A DNA stretch of 35,451 bases from Sulfurospirillaceae bacterium (GTDB taxonomy: Bacteria; Campylobacterota; Campylobacteria; Campylobacterales; Sulfurospirillaceae). Below, piece after piece: positions 1 to 8,901 of the stretch. Made by a program: the position numbers and the translations under genes. The notes under the pieces were generated by a model. It did no database searches and had not been told where the DNA came from. It saw only the letters and a list, made by a program, of their open reading frames with translations. The stretch is from assembly GCA_028705785.1 (NCBI GenBank), contig JAQWCT010000003.1, positions 1-35,451 on the forward strand, written 5' to 3'. How positions within the stretch are numbered: the first letter of the stretch is position 1; each line of letters begins with the position of its first letter.

Positions 1-100
1 GTTCGGCCTTGATGTGCGAGATCTTCGTCGGGCCGTAGACGACCTCCACGGCCTGCACCCGGTAAGCCTTGTCGAATCCGACAGGGCCAGCGGAGACGGT
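1..100. other. GC-rich segment, probable chimeric/foreign join at the window start
   Basis: Bases 1 to ~100 are GC-rich, in sharp contrast to the low-GC rest. The minus strand reads as an open frame with GC-rich codons (TVSAGPVGFDKAYRVQAVEVVYGPTKISHIKAE). The radical SAM reading frame becomes recognisable only from ~100. Confidence 0.7.
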
Positions 101-669
101 ATCTGAATATCAAAAATATCTTTGTCACGAATGGCTTTGAATCTAGCGAAGTGATAGAGGACATGGTAGGGCTCATCGACGCAGTCAATGTCGACCTCAA
201 ATCTTTCAATGAAACCTATTACAAAAAAGAGTTAGGCGGCAAGCTTGAGGTCATTCTTAAAAATCTAAAACACTTCAAAAAAAATAACATTTGGGTAGAG
301 GTCACAACACTCATTGTCCCCACCAAAAATGACAGTAGTGAAGAACTTTCCCAAATCGCCCATTTTATCGCTAAAGAGTTGGGTGCTTCTACGCCTTGGC
401 ATTTAAGCGCTTTTCATCCTGATTATAAAGAGCCTCACTTACCGCATACCTCTTTTTCATCACTTCAAAGAGCTTATACTATCGCCAAATCTGCTGGGCT
501 CCATCATGTCTACATCGGCAACACCAGTGTCGAAAACGATACTTTATGCTCTACATGTAAAGAAGTTTTGATTCAAAGAAAGCATTTTAAAGTCATGCAC
601 AACACACTCAAAAAAGGGTGCTGCCCCAAATGCCAAACCAAACTAGAGGGAGTTTTTGATGCAAGTTAG
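100..669 (+). CDS. amrS: AmmeMemoRadiSam system radical SAM enzyme, 5'-truncated C-terminal part
   Basis: Frame is open upstream of the called GTG at 151 (YLNIKNIFVTNGFESSEVIEDMVGLIDAVNVDLKSFNETYYKKELGG). PWHLSAFHPDYK motif and a C-terminal CPKC. Directly followed by the Memo-like gene. Confidence 0.8.
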   Translation, partial: YLNIKNIFVTNGFESSEVIEDMVGLIDAVNVDLKSFNETYYKKELGGKLEVILKNLKHFKKNNIWVEVTTLIVPTKNDSSEELSQIAHFIAKELGASTPWHLSAFHPDYKEPHLPHTSFSSLQRAYTIAKSAGLHHVYIGNTSVENDTLCSTCKEVLIQRKHFKVMHNTLKKGCCPKCQTKLEGVFDAS

Positions 670-1450
670 ACAAAGCGTCGTCTCTGGCGCCTTTTACCCC
701 AATGAATGTGACGAAATCCAACACTACATCGCTCACTTTAATGCAACCATGCCCAAAATAAATGTGGATATAACAGCTCGCGCACTCATCGTTCCTCACG
801 CAGGCTATATCTACAGTGGCTACACTGCCAACCTTGCCTATAACCTTACCGCATCCAAACGCTCCGACATCAAAAGAGTCATCGTCATAGGTCCAAGCCA
901 TCGCGTTTACCTTGAGGGGGCTTCCATCGCTTTATATGATGCTTTTCAAACACCCTGTAAAAATATCACTATCGACCTAGACTACAGCCTTGCACTCAAA
1001 GAACAATACGCTTTTTTGAACTTCATACCCCAGGCCCACAGTGAGCACTCCACTGAAACCCAAATGCCTTTTATCGCACACTACTTTCCACAAGCCAGCG
1101 TTGTTGAAATCGTCTATGGAAAAATAGCACATGAACCACTAAGCCTGCTCATCAACTCCCTTTTAGACGATGCCCAAAACCTCGTCGTCATCAGCACCGA
1201 CCTTAGCCATTTTCACACACAAGAAGTTGCCAATGCAAAAGATAAATACTGCATCGAAGCTATCAACCATCTTGATATACAAAACCTTGAACAATGCGAA
1301 GCCTGCGGTATCACAGGCGTAAAAGCCATGGTGCAAAGTGCTCAAAAACTTGGTCTAAAACCCCATTTTTTAGACTATCGCACCAGTTATGAACGCACTA
1401 AAGATGCGAGTCGGGTAGTGGGCTATGCTTCATTTATTTTAGGAGCTTAA
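656..1450 (+). CDS. amrB: AmmeMemoRadiSam system protein B (MEMO1 family)
   Basis: RQSVVSGAFYPNECDEIQHYI, LIVPHAGYIYSGYTA and VVISTDLSHFH motifs typical of Memo-like proteins. Overlaps the 3' end of the radical SAM gene. Confidence 0.88.
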   Translation: MMQVRQSVVSGAFYPNECDEIQHYIAHFNATMPKINVDITARALIVPHAGYIYSGYTANLAYNLTASKRSDIKRVIVIGPSHRVYLEGASIALYDAFQTPCKNITIDLDYSLALKEQYAFLNFIPQAHSEHSTETQMPFIAHYFPQASVVEIVYGKIAHEPLSLLINSLLDDAQNLVVISTDLSHFHTQEVANAKDKYCIEAINHLDIQNLEQCEACGITGVKAMVQSAQKLGLKPHFLDYRTSYERTKDASRVVGYASFILGA

Positions 1451-2292
1451 TGGATAGGCACATAAATCTCAGTACGCAAATTCTCAGGCTTCGTGCGCCT
1501 AGGATCGCGGTTGAGGTACTTCTCGAAAATGGGTTTATCGCGTAGTTTCACACCACTTTGAACCATCCACTGACCTATCTCATCGTAGGTAGCTTTGAGA
1601 TTTTCATACGCGCCCTTATGCAAAAATACCGCACATTTTCCACCATCCATCACCTTGCGAAAAACCTCACCTTTTGGCTCAACACTTGCGTCATTACAGC
1701 TAATGCACGCATCATAGCGCAGTAAATCTGGCTCGATAAGATTAGGATTGTCATGCCCGATGCCAAAGTGCATCGTCTCTTTGTCCATAATTTTTTTATG
1801 AAACTTCATCTTCTGCTCATACGCGAAAGGCATCAACACATTCCACGCTTCACACGCTGAGGTAGCATATGAACCTGTTTTTCGTACATACAAAACCGTT
1901 ATCGGCTCTACATTAACCACTTTTGGCGTTACCATCACAACTCCTTGTTTCACTTTGAGCTGATCCGCAAAAGCCCTCGGACTCATCCCAAAATGTTTTT
2001 TAAACGCTTTGGTAAAAGAGGCATTGGTTTCATAGCCGCTATCAAGGGCAATTTGAGTAATTTTCGGCTCGATTTTGAGCTTCAAAGTCGTCCCTTGAAG
2101 CCTTATACGACGAATATAATCCCCAATATTCTCACCACTAACAGCCCTAAAAATCCTATGAAAATGATACTTTGAAAACCCCGCCACTTTGGCTAACTCA
2201 TCTAGTGTAAGATCTTGCGCATAGTTAGCTTCAATGTAAAAGATGACCTTATACACACTGTGAACATAGTCCTCTTTGGTTATCTCTTTCAT
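1447..2292 (-). CDS. AraC family transcriptional regulator with GyrI-like effector-binding domain
   Basis: N-terminal AraC HTH (LTLDELAKVAGFSKYHFHRIFRAVSGENIGDYIRRIRL), C-terminal GyrI-like region. Confidence 0.88.
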   Translation of the reverse strand: MKEITKEDYVHSVYKVIFYIEANYAQDLTLDELAKVAGFSKYHFHRIFRAVSGENIGDYIRRIRLQGTTLKLKIEPKITQIALDSGYETNASFTKAFKKHFGMSPRAFADQLKVKQGVVMVTPKVVNVEPITVLYVRKTGSYATSACEAWNVLMPFAYEQKMKFHKKIMDKETMHFGIGHDNPNLIEPDLLRYDACISCNDASVEPKGEVFRKVMDGGKCAVFLHKGAYENLKATYDEIGQWMVQSGVKLRDKPIFEKYLNRDPRRTKPENLRTEIYVPIH

Positions 2293-2365
2293 AGCCCCTC
2301 TTCAAAATGTTTATGTGAAAGTGTAGAGTAATGGCGAAATTAAAACTACTCCGTGATTGCTAAGT

Positions 2366-3238
2366 TTATCTTATAATTTGTTGCCGAATTTTCTTGGTAA
2401 AATTATAAATGTCTTTTTTAGTCTTTAAATCCTCAAAATGAGATTTTTTTAACCATAAGTGTAATAAATCTCTGCGAAATATAAAATGAGTGATTAAAAG
2501 ATATTTTGTATAGTCGTGCAAAGTATGGTCTTTAATAACGAATTGTAATCTCACAAATACCTCTTCGTATGCTGAATAAAGTGCAAAGAAATAAACAAAT
2601 GGCAAATATAGAATTGATAGTAAGATTGGAACACTAAAATCACGCAATTTTTCTAATGTACAAACTTCATCAAAGTGAATATATATCTGCCATAAACTAT
2701 ATATTATTAGTGAAAAACCTAAAAATATTGCAATGCCATTTAATAATTTTTCTACAAGCCTATGTTTTTCATCACGATTTGAAATAGCAATCATTGCACC
2801 AAGTACGAATGTACAGGGAATAAAAATTAATTCAAACCAAAGTGAAAATACATTTAAATTAACTATAAAATCAATTAACACGGTCAATTTAAAATTTTCA
2901 ATAATCGCTTTTTTAAAAAACATTTTATCTTCATTAATTTTATTCAATTTAAAAAACATCGAAAATGCGCTTGTCACACTCCAAATCAATGTCGCATTTA
3001 ATTGTGAATTATCCCAAATATCAAATTGATACAAGAACAAAACTATGATTAAAATATAACAAACCATTGAAAAAATACTCATCAAAATAGGTTTTGTTAG
3101 AAATGTTTTTATCAATGCATTTAATGCATCTCTGACATTTTTGTTTTTCGTAACCCAAAAAAGTATTAGAAAAATCCATATTATTAAAGCTATTTGTCTA
3201 TTATCAAAGTCATTTATAAAATCTAAGATTACTTCCAA
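2366..3238 (-). CDS. hypothetical multi-pass membrane protein
   Basis: 290-aa ORF with several hydrophobic segments. More AT-rich than its neighbours. No family recognised. Confidence 0.6.
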   Translation of the reverse strand: MEVILDFINDFDNRQIALIIWIFLILFWVTKNKNVRDALNALIKTFLTKPILMSIFSMVCYILIIVLFLYQFDIWDNSQLNATLIWSVTSAFSMFFKLNKINEDKMFFKKAIIENFKLTVLIDFIVNLNVFSLWFELIFIPCTFVLGAMIAISNRDEKHRLVEKLLNGIAIFLGFSLIIYSLWQIYIHFDEVCTLEKLRDFSVPILLSILYLPFVYFFALYSAYEEVFVRLQFVIKDHTLHDYTKYLLITHFIFRRDLLHLWLKKSHFEDLKTKKDIYNFTKKIRQQIIR

Positions 3239-3240
3239 GT

Positions 3241-3807
3241 TTATCTCTTCCTCTCAATATGCACAATCAACTCCTCAATCACATCCACATAATCTTGCGC
3301 ATTACCACTCGCTTTGGCTGCTAAAATAGCGCCTTCAATCGTTGAGGTAATGAAAAGTGCGAGTTTCGTTGTATCGCACGGCTGCATCTCTTTTACTTCA
3401 ATGGCTTTATCCAAAATGGCTTTGATGTTGGCACGAAAAGCGCCATAGATGGACTTCATGAGTGTGTTAAAATCTTCGTCGATGTTGGACATCTCTTGGA
3501 CAATGTTGGCGATGGGGCATCCGCGTTTGAAATCTCGCACAGAGGTGTCGCGCAAACGGGTGTAAAATTCTTCAAGAAAACCGCTGGTGTAAGTTTCAAC
3601 ATAACGGTATTTTTCAGCGTTTTTTTGGAGTATCGTCTCTTCGATGGAGGCGAGGGCTAACTCTTTTTTATTGGCAAAGAAATGATACATCGAACCTTTA
3701 TGTACGCCTGCTTTTGCCAAGATATCTGAGAGTGATGCACCTTGATAGCCATGGGAAAAAACCTCATCAAATGTTGCGTTTATAAGTTTTTCTCGTGTTG
3801 TTTCCAT
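3241..3807 (-). CDS. TetR/AcrR family transcriptional regulator
   Basis: METTREKLINATFDEVFSHGYQGASLSDILAKAGVHKGSMYHFFANKKELA is a classic TetR HTH. Confidence 0.93.
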   Translation of the reverse strand: METTREKLINATFDEVFSHGYQGASLSDILAKAGVHKGSMYHFFANKKELALASIEETILQKNAEKYRYVETYTSGFLEEFYTRLRDTSVRDFKRGCPIANIVQEMSNIDEDFNTLMKSIYGAFRANIKAILDKAIEVKEMQPCDTTKLALFITSTIEGAILAAKASGNAQDYVDVIEELIVHIERKR

Positions 3808-3853
3808 TTTTTTTCCTCAATATATTGGCTAGATTATAACATATTTTTGCACC

Positions 3854-3907
3854 ACTTGACTAATTGGTCAATTTTGGTTAAACTTCTGCTTGACCAATTA
3901 GTCAAGT
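3854..3907. promoter_or_regulatory. Divergent-promoter operator: 18-bp inverted repeats, likely TetR binding sites
   Basis: ACTTGACTAATTGGTCAA (3854-3871) and its exact reverse complement TTGACCAATTAGTCAAGT (3890-3907). Each arm is itself near-palindromic (TTGACYAATTRGTCAA). Sits between the tetR-like gene and the divergent hydrolase gene. Confidence 0.85.
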
Positions 3908-3921
3908 CGTAAGGAGGTTTT

Positions 3922-4470
3922 ATGAAACGAGCTCTTATCGTCGTCGATGTTCAAAATGAGTACTTCAGTGGTGGCGCTTTGCCCATTACTTATCCGCCCG
4001 ATAGTTTTGAGCATATCAAAACAGCGATTGCAAAAGCGCAAAAGGTCAATGTGCCTATCGTCTTAGTGCAACACACCTCGCTTCAAGCAGATGCAAAAGC
4101 TTTTGTAAAAGGCAGTCACACTTGGGAATTTCACGAAGAAATTAAGCAGATTAAGCCAGAGATTTACATCGAAAAGAACCATGCAAGCTCTTTTGTGGGA
4201 ACTGATTTAAACTGGAGGCTAAGAAGTCTTGGTGTCGATACGGTTACCATCGTAGGCTATATGACACAAAACTGTTGTGATGCCACCGCACGCGATGCTT
4301 CACAACTTGGATTTACGGTTGAATTTCTCAGCGATGCCAATGGCACACTGGATTTTGAAAACAATGCAGGAAAAGTGAGTGCCGAAGAGTTACATCGCTC
4401 ATTTTTAGTGGCTCAGGCGTTTGGATTTAGTCGCGTTTTAACGCTTAACGAATGGATATCATTACTTTAA
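3922..4470 (+). CDS. cysteine hydrolase, isochorismatase family
   Basis: RALIVVDVQNEYFSGG start; VTIVGYMTQNCCDATARDASQLGFTVEFLSDA motif. Confidence 0.9.
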   Translation: MKRALIVVDVQNEYFSGGALPITYPPDSFEHIKTAIAKAQKVNVPIVLVQHTSLQADAKAFVKGSHTWEFHEEIKQIKPEIYIEKNHASSFVGTDLNWRLRSLGVDTVTIVGYMTQNCCDATARDASQLGFTVEFLSDANGTLDFENNAGKVSAEELHRSFLVAQAFGFSRVLTLNEWISLL

Positions 4471-4482
4471 AAGGAAAAAATT

Positions 4483-5016
4483 ATGCCTATCATTAACACA
4501 GTCAAACCAGAAGATGCTACAGGTGAGCTTGCCGAGCTTTATGGAAAAATTACAGCGATGCGAGGACGGGTAAGTAACTCAGCGCAAATCTTTAGTTCTA
4601 GCCCTGAACTTATCAAGCAACAAATGAGCTTCATCGGCTACTATATGAATCACAAAGTGCTCTCCATGCCACTTTTAGCCTGCATCCGCACCCTTATTTC
4701 TGATAAAAACAACTGCCAATACTGTGTCGATTTTAACTCCTCGATGCTTATCAATATGCTTGGCTGGACACCCAAAGAGGTGGAAGCCATGCGAGCGAAT
4801 CCAGCAGATGCAAAGCTAGAGGATAAAGAAAAAGCTATGCTTCTGTTTGTCCTCAAAGCAGTGCGAACACCTCATACGATTGAAGCTCAAGATGTCCAAA
4901 CTTTGCGTAATATTGGCTATGATGATGGTGATATATTGGATGCTACAAACCATGGTGCGCGCATGTCTGCCATCGATATTATCTTTGATGCCTTCAAAAT
5001 AGAGAAAGATTTTTAA
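4483..5016 (+). CDS. carboxymuconolactone decarboxylase / AhpD-like family protein
   Basis: LLACIRTLISDKNNCQYCVDFNSSMLINMLGWTPKEVEAM: AhpD-like CxxC-containing fold. Downstream of the hydrolase in the same operon. Confidence 0.85.
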   Translation: MPIINTVKPEDATGELAELYGKITAMRGRVSNSAQIFSSSPELIKQQMSFIGYYMNHKVLSMPLLACIRTLISDKNNCQYCVDFNSSMLINMLGWTPKEVEAMRANPADAKLEDKEKAMLLFVLKAVRTPHTIEAQDVQTLRNIGYDDGDILDATNHGARMSAIDIIFDAFKIEKDF

Positions 5017-5086
5017 GCACTTGTGCCTTAAAAGTAAATAGGAAATTAAGGTATAATTGCCTAATTCTTTTAAGGCACTATTTTTT

Positions 5087-6670
5087 ATGATTAATAACGA
5101 AATTTTCTACCTTTTTGCCATCATTTCTGTTGGTTACATCTTAGGCAACATCAAAATCCGAGGTTTTTCGCTCGATGTGACGGCTATGCTTATCGTGGCA
5201 CTCATCGCAGGACATTATGGGATGGTTATCTCTGATGCGTTTCAGTATTTTGGATTGGCTATTTTTATCTATGCCGTTGGACTTCAATCAGGTCCTGGTT
5301 TTTTTGATACTATCAAAAATGAGGGTCTCAAGCTGAACCTCATTGCCACTGCCCTTTTAGTCCTTCTTTTTGTCATTATCTTTGGTTTTGGTTATTTTTT
5401 CGACTTACCAAAAACGATTATCGACGGTATTTTTACAGGAGCACTTACTTCAGTACCCGCACTCGCAGCCGCATTGGAAATCAAACATACACCGACAACT
5501 TCGGTTATCTTTGGTCTTGTTTATCCGTTTGGCATTGTAGCAACTGTACTTTTTATCCGTTTGCTTCCTGTACTTTTTCGTGTCGATTTGCAAAAAGAGG
5601 TTGAAGAGTACGAATCAGCTCAAAAGATCCGTTTCCCCGATATCCACACACGAAACTTTCGTATCACCAATGAAAATTTTAGAAATACCGAAATCAAAAA
5701 ATCAAAAATAGAGAGTATGACTTCAACCGTCATCGAACGGATGACCTCAGATAGGGCGGAAGACCACACCACAGAAGATATTTCGCTTAGCTTTGGAGAT
5801 GTTATTCGCGTGGTAGGAACAGATGAGCAACTTGCTAGTCTTAGCATCGTTTTGGGTCAAGAGATCGGCGAAGACCATGAATTTCAAGACAATATGATTG
5901 TTTTAAGACTATTGACGACTTCCAAAGAAATCGTGGGCAAAAAAATCGGTGTGATTAAAGAGCTTAAATCCCTTCGTGCAGTCATTACTAAAGTACGACG
6001 CGCGGGCATCGACATTCCTGCATATCCTAGTCTTACCTTGCGACTTGGTGATAAACTCTATGTTGTTGCCCCTCAATCCTACGCTGAAAAAGTCACCAAA
6101 CTCATCGGTAATGACCTTTTAAAATACCCAGCCGCAGACTTCTTGCCTATATCTTTAGGGGTTGTTTTTGGTATCTTAATAGGTAGCATTCCTCTTTATA
6201 TCCCTGGTGTTGGAGCTATCAAACTAAGCTTTGTTGGTGGCATTTTGATTACCGCTTTAATATTAGGAAGACTAGGTCGTGTAGGCCCTATCGTATGGAA
6301 CCTTTCACCACATTCAACTACCCTTTTAAAAACCCTTGGTCAGCTTATCTTTATAGCAACGCTTGGAACCAACGCAGGCAAATACCTCGTCGAATCTTTA
6401 GAAAACAATGGCATCCTTCCAATCGTACTCGCCCTTGGTGCCCTCATCGTTTCTTTAGGGATAGTGACCTTTACATGTAGAAAGATTTTGAAGATGAATT
6501 TCTTAGATATTTTAGGTCTTCTCTCTGGAGCGATGACCTCTACGCCATCTCTAACAATGGCAAACAACATGACTAAAACAGACTATCCTTCCATCGCTTA
6601 TGCCGCTGTATATCCGCTTGGTTTGGTACTTGTCATCGTTTTAGCACAACTAGGCATGAAGATAATGTAG
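5087..6670 (+). CDS. transporter of the aspartate-alanine exchanger (YidE/YbjL-like) family with TrkA-C domains
   Basis: Two hydrophobic halves flank a central soluble TrkA-C-like region. ATG at 5087 preferred over the upstream TTG at 5057 of the ORF track. Confidence 0.8.
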   Translation: MINNEIFYLFAIISVGYILGNIKIRGFSLDVTAMLIVALIAGHYGMVISDAFQYFGLAIFIYAVGLQSGPGFFDTIKNEGLKLNLIATALLVLLFVIIFGFGYFFDLPKTIIDGIFTGALTSVPALAAALEIKHTPTTSVIFGLVYPFGIVATVLFIRLLPVLFRVDLQKEVEEYESAQKIRFPDIHTRNFRITNENFRNTEIKKSKIESMTSTVIERMTSDRAEDHTTEDISLSFGDVIRVVGTDEQLASLSIVLGQEIGEDHEFQDNMIVLRLLTTSKEIVGKKIGVIKELKSLRAVITKVRRAGIDIPAYPSLTLRLGDKLYVVAPQSYAEKVTKLIGNDLLKYPAADFLPISLGVVFGILIGSIPLYIPGVGAIKLSFVGGILITALILGRLGRVGPIVWNLSPHSTTLLKTLGQLIFIATLGTNAGKYLVESLENNGILPIVLALGALIVSLGIVTFTCRKILKMNFLDILGLLSGAMTSTPSLTMANNMTKTDYPSIAYAAVYPLGLVLVIVLAQLGMKIM

Positions 6671-7147
6671 ATGAATATGCTCATTTTGACGCATAACCAT
6701 TGGCTAAATAACTACATCCTCAATAAAGAATTTAGCCTTCTTGCAGGCATCTCTTCCAATGCTTATCGTTACTGGAACGGTGTCGAAGCTGCCAAATTTG
6801 ATGATGCGAGAGTCGTTTTTTTGCGCAAAGAGAGTGTTCTACCCAAATACAAAGCAATCGCCCAACAATGCACCAACCTTTTTGGCATGGTACAATCTCA
6901 AGCTTTTTGCAAATACACTGGACTTGCACCCTCTCATCTCATCGAAAAAAATCACTCTTGTATCTATGAAGCCCTAGAGATTATCGATATCTGCGACATC
7001 AAATTTGTCAATCTTAAAAAATTTTATGATGATTTAAAACTAGATTATAAGTACCACATCTACATCGAAAAATGCAAGTATTTTGGCCCTTCACCACTAG
7101 AAAAAAAGATAAACTTAAGTAGTGGCATCTGCGTGGGGTACTATTAA
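6671..7147 (+). CDS. hypothetical protein
   Basis: 158-aa ORF starting immediately after the transporter stop codon. No family recognised. Confidence 0.6.
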   Translation: MNMLILTHNHWLNNYILNKEFSLLAGISSNAYRYWNGVEAAKFDDARVVFLRKESVLPKYKAIAQQCTNLFGMVQSQAFCKYTGLAPSHLIEKNHSCIYEALEIIDICDIKFVNLKKFYDDLKLDYKYHIYIEKCKYFGPSPLEKKINLSSGICVGYY

Positions 7148-7194
7148 TTGCCACATAAGCACAAAATGGCTATACTTTCACCCTTATCTAAGAT

Positions 7195-7282
7195 GGGCAG
7201 ATGGGAGAGTGGTTTAATCCAGTCGCCTGGAACGCGGCCGTGGGGCAACTCACCGGGGGTTCGAATCCCCCTCTGCCCGCCA
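7195..7282 (+). tRNA. tRNA-Ser (anticodon GGA)
   Basis: Acceptor GGGCAGA/TCTGCCC; anticodon stem GTCGC/GCGGC with loop CTGGAAC; long variable arm GTGGG-GCAA-CTCAC; T arm GGGGGTTCGAATCCCCC; encoded CCA. Confidence 0.96.
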
Positions 7283-7283
7283 T
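7266..7283. repeat. left attachment-site direct repeat in the tRNA-Ser 3' end
   Basis: TCCCCCTCTGCCCGCCAT, identical to 11856-11873. Confidence 0.93.
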
Positions 7284-8549
7284 ACCCCTTTCAAACCCCC
7301 TAAAATAGGCACTTCTGATATTTCAAAACCTCCAAAATCTGTCTGCTATGACGACTTTTCAAAAATACCACAAAAAACACTAGAAAACTATGCTAGTTTA
7401 AGACTATATAGAGTTAATAATATATACTATTACAGAAGAAACATTTTAAAAAAATGTTATAGAATATCACTTAAAACAACCGATATTAAAAAGGCTATAT
7501 ATTTAAAAAAGTGTTTTGATATCTTAAAAAAAGAGGAGTTTATTAGAATGTTTGAATTAACAAAAGGCGAAATGAAAATTTTGTTTGAATATGACAACAT
7601 AGAAGAATTAAGAGAAACCTTAGATGCTTTAGAAAAAAAACTTTTTCAAGTTGAAAATATTAATCCTTCACGATATTGTAGTTTTCAAGAATTAGAAACA
7701 CATTTTATAGCACATAAACGAAAGTTAGAAAAAGTTGGAGATAGTAGTTTTAGAATGTATTTAGCGACATTTAACAAGCTAAAAGACTTTTTTCAAGATA
7801 AAAGTATTTGCGAATTAAGATATCAAGATGTTGAGGATTTTCAACAATATCTAAAAAGTAAAAAAATAGGAAATACGACTATAAACAATCATTTAACATA
7901 TTTTAAAATGTTTATGGATTTAGCTGTTAAAAAAGAAATAATAGAAAAAAATATAGTTATTGGGTTTGATACATTAAAACAAGTTAAGCCAAAAAAAGAA
8001 AATTTCATCGATGAAGAAATTGGAGTTTTAATAAACTATAAATGGGATGATTATGTTTATAATCAAATTTTTAAAATTTTAGCCTTAACTGGAATGCGAA
8101 TTCATGAGGTTTTATCAATCTCACAAAATGATATAAAAACAGATGAAAAGGGAATAGTTTATATAGACTTACCAAAATCAAAAACTGAAAATGGTTATAG
8201 AAAAATACCTCTTCACAAAGATTTTCCAACTGTTATTTTTCCTCTTTTTATCAAACCTGAAAAACAAAATTTTATAGATTTCACTGATTCAATTGGTAGA
8301 AGAATAAATAGAAGAATTCATCAAGTGATTAAAGACAAAGGAAAAACTTGCCACACATTTAGGGGGACATTTATTCAAAAATTATCTAATTTATTTCCAG
8401 AAAAAATTAATATAGTTCAAGAAATAGTGGGGCATTCAAAAGGGTCTAAATCTTTAACTTTAGACACATACAGCAAAGAATTTTATTTAGAAACAAAAAA
8501 AGAAATGATTGATAAAGTAAGCTATAAAGATTTAATTTTTAAAAGATAA
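7284..8549 (+). CDS. tyrosine recombinase/integrase, 3' portion of a split gene (intC). ATG at 7548 is the first possible start in the integrated state
   Basis: Frame open from 7218 through 8549 with no ATG/GTG/TTG before 7548. Upstream codons encode an arm-binding-like domain (RLYRVNNIYYYRRNILKKCYRISLKTTDIKKAIYLKKCFDILKK). Catalytic signatures: ALTGMRIHEVLSI, K in PKSKTENGYRKIPL, CHTFRGTF, VGHSKGSKSLTLDTYSK. Confidence 0.88.
   Translation, partial: TPFKPPKIGTSDISKPPKSVCYDDFSKIPQKTLENYASLRLYRVNNIYYYRRNILKKCYRISLKTTDIKKAIYLKKCFDILKKEEFIRMFELTKGEMKILFEYDNIEELRETLDALEKKLFQVENINPSRYCSFQELETHFIAHKRKLEKVGDSSFRMYLATFNKLKDFFQDKSICELRYQDVEDFQQYLKSKKIGNTTINNHLTYFKMFMDLAVKKEIIEKNIVIGFDTLKQVKPKKENFIDEEIGVLINYKWDDYVYNQIFKILALTGMRIHEVLSISQNDIKTDEKGIVYIDLPKSKTENGYRKIPLHKDFPTVIFPLFIKPEKQNFIDFTDSIGRRINRRIHQVIKDKGKTCHTFRGTFIQKLSNLFPEKINIVQEIVGHSKGSKSLTLDTYSKEFYLETKKEMIDKVSYKDLIFKR
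7343..7359. repeat. 17-bp direct repeat, copy 1 (candidate integrase arm site)
   Basis: CTGCTATGACGACTTTT, identical to 11713-11729. Confidence 0.75.
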
Positions 8550-8722
8550 TAATTCAAGTTTTATCTTTAATTTTAAATCGCGAATATTAGCGGCAGAACA
8601 TGTTGTTTTATTGATTCTGAATTTAGATTCAATATTGTTCATGGTGAGTCTATAGCCAAGGAATTCAACATATTATTTATTACTATCAAATGTGAATAAC
8701 AGAAAACATTTTTAGCAGAAAA
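8536..8722. repeat. Large inverted repeat, left arm (IR-L)
   Basis: 8536-8574 is the exact reverse complement of 10891-10929 (39/39). 8677-8722 is the reverse complement of 10745-10790 with one mismatch (45/46). The middle is diverged. Confidence 0.88.
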
Positions 8723-8764
8723 CACCGTTTTAATACCTCCGATTTTTTTGTGTTTACACAAAAA

Positions 8765-8839
8765 AACACCATAGGAAACAAACAAAGTTTTAAAAGAACG
8801 CTAGTGATTTTAAAACTTCGTTTGTTCCTATTAGGTGTT
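8765..8839 (+). other. Long imperfect stem-loop upstream of the relaxase gene (candidate oriT or regulatory hairpin)
   Basis: aacaccataggaaacaaacaaagttttaaaa / ttttaaaacttcgtttgttcctattaggtgtt around a 12-nt loop gaacgctagtga. Preceded by a second hairpin ttttttgtg-ttta-cacaaaaaa. Confidence 0.65.
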
Positions 8840-8901
8840 ATTGTTATAAACGAAATTTGCTATCTATAATTAAATTACAAAAATTTAATTAGGAGAAAAA
8901 A

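Noticed and set aside
5057-5086. TTG start of the transporter ORF
   Set aside because: The extension lies over the TATAAT-containing promoter region; ATG 5087 fits the membrane protein start better.
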